From Ornithinicoccus hortensis (lineage in GTDB: Bacteria; Actinomycetota; Actinomycetes; Actinomycetales; Dermatophilaceae), in NCBI RefSeq assembly GCF_006716185.1, contig NZ_VFOP01000001.1:2294001-2358000 (forward strand): 64,000 nt of DNA. Direction: 5' to 3'. Under the pieces are notes generated by a model. It saw only the letters and a program-made list of their open reading frames with translations, was not told the origin of the DNA and did no database searches. This document shows, piece after piece, positions 31,688-39,808 of the stretch. The position numbers were made by a program, and so were the translations under genes. How positions within the stretch are numbered: position 1 is the first letter of the stretch; each line of letters begins with the position of its first letter.

Positions 31688-32629
31688 ATGAGGGTCGTCT
31701 TCGCGGGCACCCCCGAGGCGGCCGTCCCGAGCCTTGCGGCACTCCTGGCCTCGACCCACGAGGTGCTGGGGGTGATCACCCGGCCGGACGCCCGGTCCGG
31801 CCGCGGGCGGACCCTGCACCCCTCCCCGGTGCGGGTAGCGGCGGAGGAGGCCGGGATCCCGGTGCTCACGCCGGCCTCGGCCCGGGACCCCGAGCTGCGG
31901 GAGACATTGGCCGAGTGGGCACCGGGGGCCTGCCCGGTCGTCGCCTACGGGGCGCTGATCCCGCCGGCGCTGCTGGACCTGCCCGCGCACGGCTGGATCA
32001 ACCTGCACTTCTCCCTGCTCCCCGCGTGGCGGGGAGCGGCGCCGGTGCAACACGCGATCATCGCCGGGGACGAGGTCACCGGGGCCAGCACCTTCCTCAT
32101 CGAGGAGGGACTGGACACCGGGCCGGTCTTCGGCACGCTGACCGAGACGATCCGCCCGACCGACACGGCACAGGACCTGCTTGACCGGCTCTCCGAGGCC
32201 GGGGCGGGCCTGCTGGTCGCCACGCTCGACGGGCTGGCGACCGGCCAGCTGACCGGTCGGCCGCAACCCGCGGACGGCATCAGCCTGGCCCCCAAGCTGG
32301 AGGTGGCCGACGGCCGGCTCGACTGGCACCGGCCCGCGTATGCTGTGGACCGCCTGGTGCGCGGGTGCACCCCCGCGCCCGGGGCCTGGACCACCTTCCG
32401 CGGCGAACGGCTCAAGGTGCACCCGGTGCGTCCCCTCGCGGTGGACGCGGACGACGCGGCGCCGCTGCTCCCGGGGCAGGTCCGGGTCGACAAGCGGTCG
32501 GTGCGGGTCGGCACCGGCGCCGGCGCGGTCGAGCTCGGCGACGTGCAGGCACCCGGCAAGCGGGTCATGGCGGCGCTGGACTGGGCCCGCGGCGCACGTC
32601 CCGGCCCGGAAGAGGTGCTCGGTGGCTGA
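31688..32629 (+). CDS. fmt: Methionyl-tRNA formyltransferase
   Basis: Formylates initiator Met-tRNA using 10-formyltetrahydrofolate. The 313-residue protein shows MRVVFAGTPEAAVPSLAALL, RGRTLHPSPV, and the catalytic NLHFSLLPAWRGAAPVQ with Asn and His, plus the Asp in EEGLDTGPV. The C-terminal OB-fold domain is present (PAPGAWTTFRGERLKVH). In most actinobacteria fmt directly follows priA; here a peptide transporter separates them. The stop overlaps the GTG start of rsmB. Confidence 0.96.
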   Translation: MRVVFAGTPEAAVPSLAALLASTHEVLGVITRPDARSGRGRTLHPSPVRVAAEEAGIPVLTPASARDPELRETLAEWAPGACPVVAYGALIPPALLDLPAHGWINLHFSLLPAWRGAAPVQHAIIAGDEVTGASTFLIEEGLDTGPVFGTLTETIRPTDTAQDLLDRLSEAGAGLLVATLDGLATGQLTGRPQPADGISLAPKLEVADGRLDWHRPAYAVDRLVRGCTPAPGAWTTFRGERLKVHPVRPLAVDADDAAPLLPGQVRVDKRSVRVGTGAGAVELGDVQAPGKRVMAALDWARGARPGPEEVLGG

Positions 32630-34148
32630 CCGACCCGAGCGCGGTCGATCCGAGCGCGGTCGACCGGAGCGGGGCCGCCCGGAGCGCGGCGGTGGGGGAG
32701 GACCGCGGCGCCGCGGTCCCCGACAACGGTCCGCCCAGCGCCCCGCGGAGCGGGCCAGGACCGCCGATCCGGCCCGCGACGTGGCCTTCCAGACCCTCAC
32801 CGCCGTGTCCGAGGGCGCCTACGCCAACCTGGAGCTGCCCCGGCAGCTACGCCGGGCCGGGGTGTCCGGCAGGGACGCCGCCTTCGCGACCGAGCTGTGC
32901 TACGGCACGGTGCGGATGCAGAGGCTCTACGACGCGGTCATCGGGGCCGCGGGCAACCGTCCGGTCGACCAGATCGACCCGCCCGTGCTCGACGTGTTGC
33001 GCCTGGGGTGCCACCAGTTGCTGGCAATGCGGGTCCCGGACCATGCGGCGGTGAGCGCCACCGTCGCCCTGGCCCGCCAGCACGTGGGGGCCGGGGCGGG
33101 CGGCTTCGTCAACGCGGTGCTGCGACGGGTCAGTGAGGCCGACCCGGACACCTGGACCGAGCGGGTGACCGCCCCGCTGACCGACGAGGTGGACCGCCTC
33201 GCGCTGCGGGAGTCCCATCCCGGCTGGATCGCGCGGGCCCTGCGGGCGGCGCTGGTGGGCAACGCCGCTGCGACCCCTGGCACGGCCACGCAAACCCTGG
33301 CCGCGCTGCTGCACGCCCACAACACCCCGGGTCCGCTGACCCTGGTCGCCCGACCCGGCCTGGGCGCCGAGGACGAGCTGGGGGACGCCGGCGCGACGCC
33401 GGCCACGCTCGTGCCCACCGCATGGACCCTGCCCGGTGGCGACCCGGGCGGGCTGGCCCCCGTGCGGGACGGGCGGGCGGCGGTCCAGGACGCCGGCTCC
33501 CAACTCGTGGCGCTGGCCCTGGCCGGAGCGCCGCTGGACGGACCGGACGAGCAGTGGCTCGACCTGTGCGCGGGGCCCGGCGGCAAGGCGGGCCTCCTCG
33601 CGGCGGTGGCCGCCCAGCGGGGTGCCGCGCTGCGGGCGAACGAGGTGACTGCGCACCGGGCGGAGCTGGTCCGCAACACCCTGGGTGCCGTGCTGGCGAA
33701 CGGGGGACGGGCGGAGGTGACCGTGGAGGACGGCCGCGAGGTCGGGGCCGCGGAGCCGGACCGGTACGACCGGGTGCTGGTGGACGCACCGTGCACCGGG
33801 CTGGGGGCGCTGCGCCGTCGCCCCGAGGCGAGGTGGCGCCGCACCCCCCAGGACCTCACCGCCCTCGGGCCGCCGCAACGCGACCTGCTCAGGTCCGCCC
33901 TCGCGGCGACCCGCCCGGGTGGGGTGGTGGTCTACGCCACCTGTTCGCCGCACCTGGCCGAGACCCACTTCGTGGTCAACGACGTGCTCAAGAAGCGCAC
34001 CGACGTCACCCTGGAGGACGTGCGCCCGCTCCTGCTCGACCGGGCGGGGGAGCCGCTCCCGGGCACCGGGCCGGGCCCGTGGGCCCAGTTGTGGTCCCAC
34101 GTGCACGACACGGACAGCATGTTCCTGGCGCTGCTGCGCAAACACTGA
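32622..34148 (+). CDS. rsmB: 16S rRNA m5C967 methyltransferase RsmB (Fmu/Sun)
   Basis: A 508-residue rRNA cytosine-5 methyltransferase. After an unusual basic N-terminus with four PERG/SERG repeats, a NusB-like RNA-binding domain ([22 protein letters not shown]) leads to the SAM domain: [16 protein letters not shown], catalytic Cys pair in VDAPCTGLG and YATCSPH, and [13 protein letters not shown] start at 32622 overlaps the fmt stop by 8 bases. The family expects about 430-470 residues; the excess is the N-terminal repeat and Ala/Gly/Pro-rich loops. Confidence 0.94.
   Translation: MADRPERGRSERGRPERGRPERGGGGGPRRRGPRQRSAQRPAERARTADPARDVAFQTLTAVSEGAYANLELPRQLRRAGVSGRDAAFATELCYGTVRMQRLYDAVIGAAGNRPVDQIDPPVLDVLRLGCHQLLAMRVPDHAAVSATVALARQHVGAGAGGFVNAVLRRVSEADPDTWTERVTAPLTDEVDRLALRESHPGWIARALRAALVGNAAATPGTATQTLAALLHAHNTPGPLTLVARPGLGAEDELGDAGATPATLVPTAWTLPGGDPGGLAPVRDGRAAVQDAGSQLVALALAGAPLDGPDEQWLDLCAGPGGKAGLLAAVAAQRGAALRANEVTAHRAELVRNTLGAVLANGGRAEVTVEDGREVGAAEPDRYDRVLVDAPCTGLGALRRRPEARWRRTPQDLTALGPPQRDLLRSALAATRPGGVVVYATCSPHLAETHFVVNDVLKKRTDVTLEDVRPLLLDRAGEPLPGTGPGPWAQLWSHVHDTDSMFLALLRKH
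32631..32690 (+). repeat. Four 15-bp tandem repeats encoding the RsmB N-terminus
   Basis: Four imperfect units at 32631, 32646, 32661 and 32676 (type CGACCCGAGCGCGGT) encode consecutive five-residue units, arginine-rich RPERG-like repeats. Because the unit is a multiple of three, copy number can change without breaking the frame. Confidence 0.75.
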
Positions 34149-34194
34149 GCCCGGGGGCACCCTGCCCGCGGCGGGATCCGTGCCGGCTCTCGCT

Positions 34195-34200
34195 AGAGTG
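34195..34200 (+). promoter_or_regulatory. -10 box of a leaderless promoter for rpe
   Basis: TAGAGT lies 6 bases before the GTG start of rpe, with no Shine-Dalgarno between. Transcription would begin at or very near the start codon. Confidence 0.5.
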
Positions 34201-34206
34201 CGCCCT

Positions 34207-34869
34207 GTGAGCCTGCAGATCAGTCCCAGCATCCTGTCCGCGGACTTCGCCAACCTCGAGGCCGAGCTGCACCGGATCTCCGCCGCCGACTGGGCGCACG
34301 TCGACGTGATGGACGGACACTTCGTGCCGAACCTGACCCTCGGGCTGCCGGTCGTCGAGGCGCTGAGCAGGGTCAGCCCGGTCCCGTTGGACGCCCACCT
34401 GATGATCGAGGACCCCGACCGGTGGGCCCCGCAGTACGCCGAGGCCGGGGCGCAGTCGGTCACCTTCCATATCGAGGCGGTGGCCGACCCGGTGGCGACG
34501 GCGCGGGCGATTCGGGCAGCCGGTGCCCGGGCCGCGTTCGCGGTCAAGCCGGGCACCGCGTTCGAGCCGTATGCCGACCTGCTGGCCGAGGTGGACATGG
34601 TGCTGGTGATGACGGTCGAGCCGGGGTTCGGCGGCCAGGCGTTCATGACCGACCAGATGCCCAAGGTCAGCGCGGTGCGCGAGGCCGTGCGGCGACACGG
34701 CGGTGAGATCTGGATCCAGGTGGACGGTGGGGTGTCGGCCGACACGATCGGCACCTGCGTGGAGGCCGGGGCCGACGTCTTCGTCGCCGGTTCGGCGGTC
34801 TACGGGGCCGAGGACGCCGGGGCCGCGGTCGACCGGTTGCGGCAACTCGCCCTCGCCCACCAGCACTGA
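34207..34869 (+). CDS. rpe: Ribulose-phosphate 3-epimerase
   Basis: Interconverts ribulose 5-phosphate and xylulose 5-phosphate in the pentose phosphate pathway. The 220-residue TIM barrel has [29 protein letters not shown] (metal His and catalytic Asp), [19 protein letters not shown] and VDGGVS. GTG at 34207 gives the expected [14 protein letters not shown] start and follows a -10 box at leaderless spacing. It is followed by the FMN riboswitch. Confidence 0.96.
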   Translation: MSLQISPSILSADFANLEAELHRISAADWAHVDVMDGHFVPNLTLGLPVVEALSRVSPVPLDAHLMIEDPDRWAPQYAEAGAQSVTFHIEAVADPVATARAIRAAGARAAFAVKPGTAFEPYADLLAEVDMVLVMTVEPGFGGQAFMTDQMPKVSAVREAVRRHGGEIWIQVDGGVSADTIGTCVEAGADVFVAGSAVYGAEDAGAAVDRLRQLALAHQH

Positions 34870-34910
34870 CCGGCGGGCCGGTAGCGCTGTGGCAGAATGA
34901 CCGCAGCAAA

Positions 34911-35035
34911 ACGTGCTCCGGGGTCGGTGTAATTCCGAGCCGGCGGTGACAGTCCGCGACCCGGCCGCTGCCAGCGGCCGGTTGACCTGGTGAAATTCCA
35001 GGACCGACGGTGAAAGTCCGGATGGGAGGCAGCAC
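34911..35035 (+). ncRNA. FMN riboswitch (RFN element)
   Basis: The aptamer is recognisable from end to end: P1 strands ACGTGCTC and GCAGCACG, the conserved GGGGTCGGTGTAATTCCG, GCCGGCGGTGACAGTCCGCGA, GGTGAAATTCCAGG and GACGGTGAAAGTCCGGATGG, then GAGGCAGCACG. It binds FMN and reduces expression of riboflavin genes. It precedes the PnuC-like gene. A 9-bp hairpin 40 bases downstream is the likely expression platform. Confidence 0.95.
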
Positions 35036-35074
35036 GCGTCGCGAGGGTTGCCCGACGCCCCGGTGCCCAGGCAC

Positions 35075-35095
35075 GACGGGGCCACCGGCCCCGTC
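35075..35095 (+). terminator. Expression-platform hairpin of the FMN riboswitch
   Basis: GACGGGGCC (35075-35083) and GGCCCCGTC (35087-35095) form a perfect 9-bp stem with a 3-base loop. It lies between the aptamer and the GAGG ribosome binding site at 35107. It has no U run, so it may terminate weakly or take part in blocking translation. Confidence 0.55.
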
Positions 35096-35116
35096 CCGAC
35101 CGGACCGAGGACCGCG

Positions 35117-35863
35117 GTGGACTTCTGGAACGACATCTTCTACGCCCAGCTCACCATCGCCGGGCACGACATCGCCTGGCGCGAGGTGGTCGGCAACCTG
35201 TTCGGCCTGGCCTCGGCGTTCGCCGGGATGCGGCGGCGGGTGTGGGCCTGGCCGGTGGGCATCATCGGCAACGCGTTGCTGTTCACCGTCTTCATGGGGG
35301 TCTGGTTCCACAACCCGCAGGAGCACTCCCTGTTCGGCCAGGCCGCCCGACAGGTCTTCTTCATCATCACCAGCGTCTACGGCTGGTGGCAGTGGAGCCG
35401 GTCCCGGAGGACCCGGGGGGCCGGGGGCCCGGCGATCACGCCCCGGTGGGCCACCGCGGGGGAGCGCCTGGCCTACCTGGGGGCCTGGGTCGGGGGCGTC
35501 CTGGTGCTGCAGTGGGTCTTCGCCCAGGTCGGCGCCGGCTGGCCCGCCCCCCGCTGGTACTACTGGACCGACGCCTGGATCTTCGTCGGGTCGATCATCG
35601 CCACCTATGCCATGGCCCGCGGCTGGACCGACTTCTGGCTGTGTTGGATCGCGGTCGACGTGGTCGGGGTGCCGCTGCTGTGGCACAGCGGCTACTACCC
35701 CTCCGCCCTCTGGTATGCCGGGTACTCGGTGTTCGTCACCGTCGGGTTCCTCATCTGGCGACGGGCCGCGATCGTGGAGGCCCCCTCCGGCGGCGGACCC
35801 AACCTGGCCGAACCCGCGCCGGCGGGCACCGCCGGCTCCGCGGGCGAGGACCGCACGCCGTAG
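35117..35863 (+). CDS. PnuC-like riboflavin transporter (PnuX/RibM type)
   Basis: A 248-residue PnuC-superfamily membrane protein with seven or so hydrophobic segments; WAWPVGIIGNALLF, TSVYGWWQW, WIFVGSIIATY and WLCWIAVDVVGVPLLW are characteristic. PnuC proteins carry vitamin substrates by facilitated diffusion; an upstream FMN riboswitch marks this one as a riboflavin transporter, as for RibM of Streptomyces and PnuX of corynebacteria. GTG 35117 is preferred, with GAGG 6 bases upstream, because the alternative TTG at 35048 lacks a spaced ribosome binding site and would translate through the expression-platform hairpin. The C-terminal tail is Gly/Ala/Pro-rich. Confidence 0.88.
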   Translation: MDFWNDIFYAQLTIAGHDIAWREVVGNLFGLASAFAGMRRRVWAWPVGIIGNALLFTVFMGVWFHNPQEHSLFGQAARQVFFIITSVYGWWQWSRSRRTRGAGGPAITPRWATAGERLAYLGAWVGGVLVLQWVFAQVGAGWPAPRWYYWTDAWIFVGSIIATYAMARGWTDFWLCWIAVDVVGVPLLWHSGYYPSALWYAGYSVFVTVGFLIWRRAAIVEAPSGGGPNLAEPAPAGTAGSAGEDRTP

Positions 35864-35866
35864 CCT
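35861..35866 (+). promoter_or_regulatory. -10 box of a leaderless promoter for the PH-domain gene
   Basis: TAGCCT overlaps the stop codon of the riboflavin transporter and ends 6 bases before the GTG at 35873, the leaderless arrangement seen elsewhere in the window. Confidence 0.45.
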
Positions 35867-35872
35867 GGACCG

Positions 35873-36355
35873 GTGACCCCTGCCCCCTCCGCCCGCCCCA
35901 GTGGCGGGCGGCGCGACCCCTACGCCCCGTTCCGTCCCCGCCGCGGCCGGATCGTCGCGCTGGCCTGCGCGGTGGCTTTCGTCGCGGCCTTCGGGTACCT
36001 GGCCGTGGTGATCCCCTCCGAGGGCACCTTCGGCTGGGGTTTCTGGGACCGGGTGCTGCTGGTCCTCTTCGCCCTGGCGGTGGCGGCCGGGCTGTACCGG
36101 TATGCGGCGCTCCGGGCGATCCCCTCGCGCGAGGGGCTGCGGGTGGTCAACCTGGTCCAGACGCACGACCTGGAGTGGGCCCAGATCGCCTCGGTCGGCT
36201 TCTCCGGCGGCATGCCCTGGGTGGTGCTGGAGCTCACCGACACCGAGGAGGTGGCGGTAATGGCCATCCAGCGGGCGGACGGTGAGGTGGGCCGGGCGGA
36301 GGCGCGCCGCCTGAGCGCCCTCGTCGCGCACCACACGGGCGGTTCGCCGGGCTGA
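35873..36355 (+). CDS. PH-domain membrane protein
   Basis: A 160-residue actinobacterial protein with a basic, proline-rich N-terminus, two adjacent membrane segments (IVALACAVAFVAAFGYLAVV and VLLVLFALAVAAGLY) and a C-terminal PH-like beta domain (GLRVVNLVQTHDLEWAQIASVGF, WVVLELTDTEEVAVMAIQ). Family members are of unknown function. The only start consistent with the -10 box is GTG 35873. It ends before a large palindrome and converges on the reverse-strand kinase gene. Confidence 0.72.
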   Translation: MTPAPSARPSGGRRDPYAPFRPRRGRIVALACAVAFVAAFGYLAVVIPSEGTFGWGFWDRVLLVLFALAVAAGLYRYAALRAIPSREGLRVVNLVQTHDLEWAQIASVGFSGGMPWVVLELTDTEEVAVMAIQRADGEVGRAEARRLSALVAHHTGGSPG

Positions 36356-36366
36356 CCCGCCGCCAC

Positions 36367-36440
36367 CCACTGGTAAACGGTTCGGGGTACTGGTAGCACG
36401 CTCGACCATGCCACCAGTGCCCCGAACGTGCTACCAGTGG
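36367..36440. repeat. Long imperfect inverted repeat (cruciform) between convergent genes
   Basis: Two arms of 32 bases (36367-36398 and 36409-36440) pair around a 10-base loop. The outer CCACTGGTA and the inner CGGGG-ACTGGT-GCA blocks match well, with a cluster of four mismatches in the middle. The motif ACTGGTA occurs twice per arm. Placement between convergent genes suits a bidirectional terminator, but the size and internal repeats resemble a REP-type palindromic element. Confidence 0.65.
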
Positions 36441-36530
36441 CGGGGCGAGCGCCGGCGTGTGGTCAGGGGCGCTGACACCACCCGCGACGCTCACATGCCA
36501 ACGCCACCCACCCCGGGACGCGCGGCTGTC

Positions 36531-37100
36531 TCAGGCCGTGTCGAGCACCAGGTCGGCGACCTCCCGGGCGGGGTGCGCGGCGAAGACCTCCTCCTCCTGG
36601 TCGGCCCACTCGGCCCAGTGCGGGGCGAAGGTGTCCCCGTCGCGGGCCAGCGCGCGGCGCCGGCGCACCTCGGTCGGGGCCTCCAGCCAGACCCGCAGCG
36701 CATAGTCGGCCACGCAGTCCACGGCGAGCGCCCCGACGCCCTCGACGATGACCAGGTCGGCCGGTCGGACGGTCACCCACTCGGCGGGCCGTGCGGCCAC
36801 CCAGTCGTAGCGGCGGTACCGGCCCGGTCGGCCGGCGACGAGGGGACGCACGAGGTCCGCGCAGACCCCGGGGAGCGCGGCCGCCAGGCCCTGCCACCCG
36901 GCATACAGGTCGTCCAGGTGCACCACCGTTGCCGGCACCCGGGACGCCAGCGCGGCGGCGAGGTCGGTCTTGCCGGACCCGCTCCGGCCGTCCAGCCCGA
37001 GCACCCGCACGCCGGCAGGGCCCGGCCCGCTCCGGGACAGTCGGTCGAGCACCCGGTCGGCCAGCCGGTCCGCAGGGTCGGGGGAGACCCCGTCAGCCAC
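36531..37100 (-). CDS. Uridine kinase-like P-loop protein
   Basis: A 189-residue P-loop kinase-like protein of the uridine kinase/AAA_18 group. RVLGLDGRSGSGKTDLA (about residues 31-47) is the Walker A; ATVVHLDDLYAGW supplies the downstream acidic strand; VIVEGVGAL and RRRRALARDGD resemble the kinase core and lid. Substrate is not predictable; nucleoside and pantothenate-like kinases share these features. GTG start at 37100 overlaps the upstream gene's stop by 8 bases, so both are co-expressed on the reverse strand. Confidence 0.75.
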   Translation of the reverse strand: MADGVSPDPADRLADRVLDRLSRSGPGPAGVRVLGLDGRSGSGKTDLAAALASRVPATVVHLDDLYAGWQGLAAALPGVCADLVRPLVAGRPGRYRRYDWVAARPAEWVTVRPADLVIVEGVGALAVDCVADYALRVWLEAPTEVRRRRALARDGDTFAPHWAEWADQEEEVFAAHPAREVADLVLDTA

Positions 37101-37746
37101 CTGCGCCTACCTGCGCCCGGTGGCTGCGCACGCTGGCGTCGTCCCCGTCGACCTGGACGTCTGCCACGGCGGTCCGTCCGGACAGGTAGAGCGCCAGCTC
37201 GACCGGCGCGCCTGTGAGGACCACGCTGCCCAGGCCGGTATCCCGGGCGGGCGGGCCCTTGACCGCGCCCCGGCCGTGGCCGGGGGCGACGAGGACGACA
37301 CCGACCGGGGACCGGCGGACGAACAACCGGGCGGCCCGGCGGAGCTGGGACCAGACCGCCCGCGCGGTGGCCTCGTCCACCGGTGCGGCGCGCCAGCCGG
37401 GTTGGGCCCGGCGGATGTCCTCGTGGTGGATGACGAACTCGAGCAGGTCGGCCAGGTCGGCCACCGGGTCGAGGCGCGACGGCGCCCACACCGGGGGGCC
37501 GGAGGCCAGACGGTCCACGAGCTGCTCGAACGGCACGTCGGTGGCCAGTCCGGACCGGACCCGGTCCGCCCGGTCGGCCGTGGGCGGGAGCAGCCCGAGG
37601 ACGGCGGCGTCCGGGCGGGACTCGCGGACCACCAGGTGCGCCACCAGCCCGCTCACCGGCCACGGCGGGCACAGGGTCGGGGCGTCGGGGCCGGTCTCGA
37701 GGGCGGTCTCGCAGAGGGCGAGTCGGTGCGTTCTGGCAAGGGGCAT
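37093..37746 (-). CDS. TIGR03085 family DinB-like metal-binding protein
   Basis: A 217-residue protein of the maleylpyruvate-isomerase/DinB-like actinobacterial group. LARTHRLALCETALETGPDAPTLC starts the helical bundle; LVAHLVVRESRPDA carries the first metal His, and LLEFVIHHEDIRRAQP the second His pair. Small-molecule thiol-dependent functions are suggested for relatives, not demonstrated for this group. A second ATG three codons upstream (37755) is also possible. It is divergent from the ABC exporter operon, with about 120 bases of promoter region between. Confidence 0.78.
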   Translation of the reverse strand: MPLARTHRLALCETALETGPDAPTLCPPWPVSGLVAHLVVRESRPDAAVLGLLPPTADRADRVRSGLATDVPFEQLVDRLASGPPVWAPSRLDPVADLADLLEFVIHHEDIRRAQPGWRAAPVDEATARAVWSQLRRAARLFVRRSPVGVVLVAPGHGRGAVKGPPARDTGLGSVVLTGAPVELALYLSGRTAVADVQVDGDDASVRSHRAQVGAGG

Positions 37747-37870
37747 GGCACCCATCCAAGCATCGCGTGCGAAGATGCAGGACGCACCTGTTGGTCTGCG
37801 GGGCTCGGGGTGGGCCCCGTGCGTCGCGCGTGCCCGAACTCCCACCGTCCGTGGAAAGGACTGCTCCCTC

Positions 37871-39808
37871 GTGACCTCCGCACCGGGCACCCGCCCGCTC
37901 CGGCCGCCAGCGCCGACACCCGCCGTCCTGCGCCGCGGGCTGCGGGTGATCTGGACCGGCATCAAGCAACAGCGGGGCTGGTTCTCGGTCGCGGTGTGCG
38001 GCTCGGTGCTGTGGGCGGGAGCGACGGTCGCCACCGCGTGGGGGATCGGCTACGTCACCGACGGCGTGGTGACCCCGGCCGTCGCCGCCGGCAAGGTCAG
38101 CGCCGGGGGCCTGTGGACGATCTTCCTGGTGCTGGCCGGGATCCTGGTGGTGAACGTCCTCGGCGTCATCCTGCGCCGTGTCTACGCCACCGTCGCCGGC
38201 TTCAACCTGCAGGCCGCCTACCGGCGTCGGGTCACCCGGCAGTACCTCCGGCTCCCGCTCAGCTGGCACCACTCGCACCCCTCCGGGCAGCTGCTGTCCA
38301 ACGCGCACAGCGACGTGGAGGCCACCTGGCAGGTGTTCAACCCGCTGCCGATGGCGATCGGCGTCCTCGTCATGCTGGTGATCGCCGGCACCCAGATGGT
38401 GCTGATCGACCCGTTCCTGGCGCTGATCGGCTTCCTGGTCTTCCCCGGGCTGTTCGCCGCGAACCTGGTCTTCCAGCGGGTGATGGCGCCCAAGATCACC
38501 CAGGCCCAGCAGTTGCGGGCCGAGGTGGCCGAGGTGGCGCACGAGTCCTTCGAGGCCGGCCTGGTCGTCAAGGCGATGGGCCGGGAGGAGGAGGAGGCCG
38601 ACCGGTTCCGCCGGGTGACCAACGACCTGCGGGACAGCCTCATCCAGGTGGGGCGCACCCGGGGCACCTTCGAGCCGGTCATCGAGGCCATCCCGACGGT
38701 GGGCACCCTCGCGGTGCTGGCCGTGGGGACCGCGCAGGTGCGGGCCGGGCACCTGTCCGCGGCGGAGGTCGTGCAGATCGCCTACCTGTTCTCCATCCTG
38801 GCCTTTCCGGTCCGGTCCCTCGGCTGGGTGCTGGCCGAACTGCCCCGCACCGTGGTCGGCTTCAGCCGGGTCGACGCGGTGCTGCGCGCCCGCGGATCGA
38901 TGGAGTACGGGACCGGTGAACTGGGGCGCGAGGGCGCCGCGCACTCCCGGACCGAGGCCGTGGACTACGCCTACGAGGACCGGGTGGAGCACACCGTGCT
39001 CGGCAGCGAGGAGGCCATCGCCGAGGCGGCCGGGGAGCACGACCCGTATGCCGGCACGCAGGGCACGTCCGAACGCACGCCGGCCATCCGGGGGGTCACC
39101 CTCGACATCCCGGCCGGCAGCACCACCGCGCTGGTGGGACCGACCGGGTCCGGCAAGTCCACGCTCACCAACCTGGTGCTGCGGCTGATCGACCCGGACT
39201 CCGGCACCGTGCGGCTGGACGGTATCGACCTGCGCACCGTGCGCCAGGGCGAGGTGCCCGCGGTGGCGACGCTGGTGGCGCAGCAGACCTTCATGTTCGA
39301 CGACACGGTGCGCGACAACGTGGTGCTGACCGGGGACGGCGCGGACCGGCCGGACGACCAGCAGGTGTGGTCGGCGCTGCGGATCGCGCAGGCGGACCAG
39401 TTCGTCTCCGCCCTCCCCGAGGGTCTGGACACCGTCGTCGGGGAGCGCGGTGGCAGCCTGTCGGGCGGCCAGCGCCAACGGATCGCCCTGGCCCGCGCCA
39501 TCATCCGCCACCCGCGGCTGCTCGTGCTGGACGACGCCACGAGCGCCGTCGACCCGGCCGTGGAGCAGGACATCCTGGGTGGGCTGCGCGAGGCCAGCGA
39601 CGGGATGACCGTGCTGGTCGTCGCCTACCGGATGGCGACCATCATGCTGGCCGACCACATCGTCTACCTGGAGCGGGGCCGGATCCGGGACCAGGGCAGC
39701 CACGAGGAACTGCTGGGCCGGTGCCAGGGATATGCGGACCTGGTCACCGCCTACGCCCGGGAGGCCGCCCAACGGGCCGCCGTCGCGGCCAAGGAGGAGA
39801 AGGCGTGA
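37871..39808 (+). CDS. Heterodimeric ABC exporter subunit 1 (degenerate ATPase site)
   Basis: A 645-residue half-transporter: six-helix export domain (GIKQQRGWFSVAVCGSVLW onward) followed by an ATPase domain. Walker A is GPTGSGKS (about 422-429) and the signature LSGGQRQRIALA. Walker B ends LLVLDDATSAVD, with Asp in place of the catalytic Glu, and the H-loop His is Tyr (VVAYRMAT). This pattern marks the non-hydrolysing site of TM287/288- or BmrCD-type heterodimers. About 35-40 acidic residues (366-402) are inserted between YAYED, the A-loop strand, and AIRGVTLDIPAG. Substrate unknown. GTG start preceded by GGAAAGGA; GTGA overlap with subunit 2. Confidence 0.88.
   Translation: MTSAPGTRPLRPPAPTPAVLRRGLRVIWTGIKQQRGWFSVAVCGSVLWAGATVATAWGIGYVTDGVVTPAVAAGKVSAGGLWTIFLVLAGILVVNVLGVILRRVYATVAGFNLQAAYRRRVTRQYLRLPLSWHHSHPSGQLLSNAHSDVEATWQVFNPLPMAIGVLVMLVIAGTQMVLIDPFLALIGFLVFPGLFAANLVFQRVMAPKITQAQQLRAEVAEVAHESFEAGLVVKAMGREEEEADRFRRVTNDLRDSLIQVGRTRGTFEPVIEAIPTVGTLAVLAVGTAQVRAGHLSAAEVVQIAYLFSILAFPVRSLGWVLAELPRTVVGFSRVDAVLRARGSMEYGTGELGREGAAHSRTEAVDYAYEDRVEHTVLGSEEAIAEAAGEHDPYAGTQGTSERTPAIRGVTLDIPAGSTTALVGPTGSGKSTLTNLVLRLIDPDSGTVRLDGIDLRTVRQGEVPAVATLVAQQTFMFDDTVRDNVVLTGDGADRPDDQQVWSALRIAQADQFVSALPEGLDTVVGERGGSLSGGQRQRIALARAIIRHPRLLVLDDATSAVDPAVEQDILGGLREASDGMTVLVVAYRMATIMLADHIVYLERGRIRDQGSHEELLGRCQGYADLVTAYAREAAQRAAVAAKEEKA

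Noticed and set aside
35048-35116. TTG at 35048 as the start of the riboflavin transporter
   Set aside because: No spaced ribosome binding site, and the extra residues would be translated through the riboswitch hairpin; GTG 35117 has GAGG at 6 bases and the family N-terminus.
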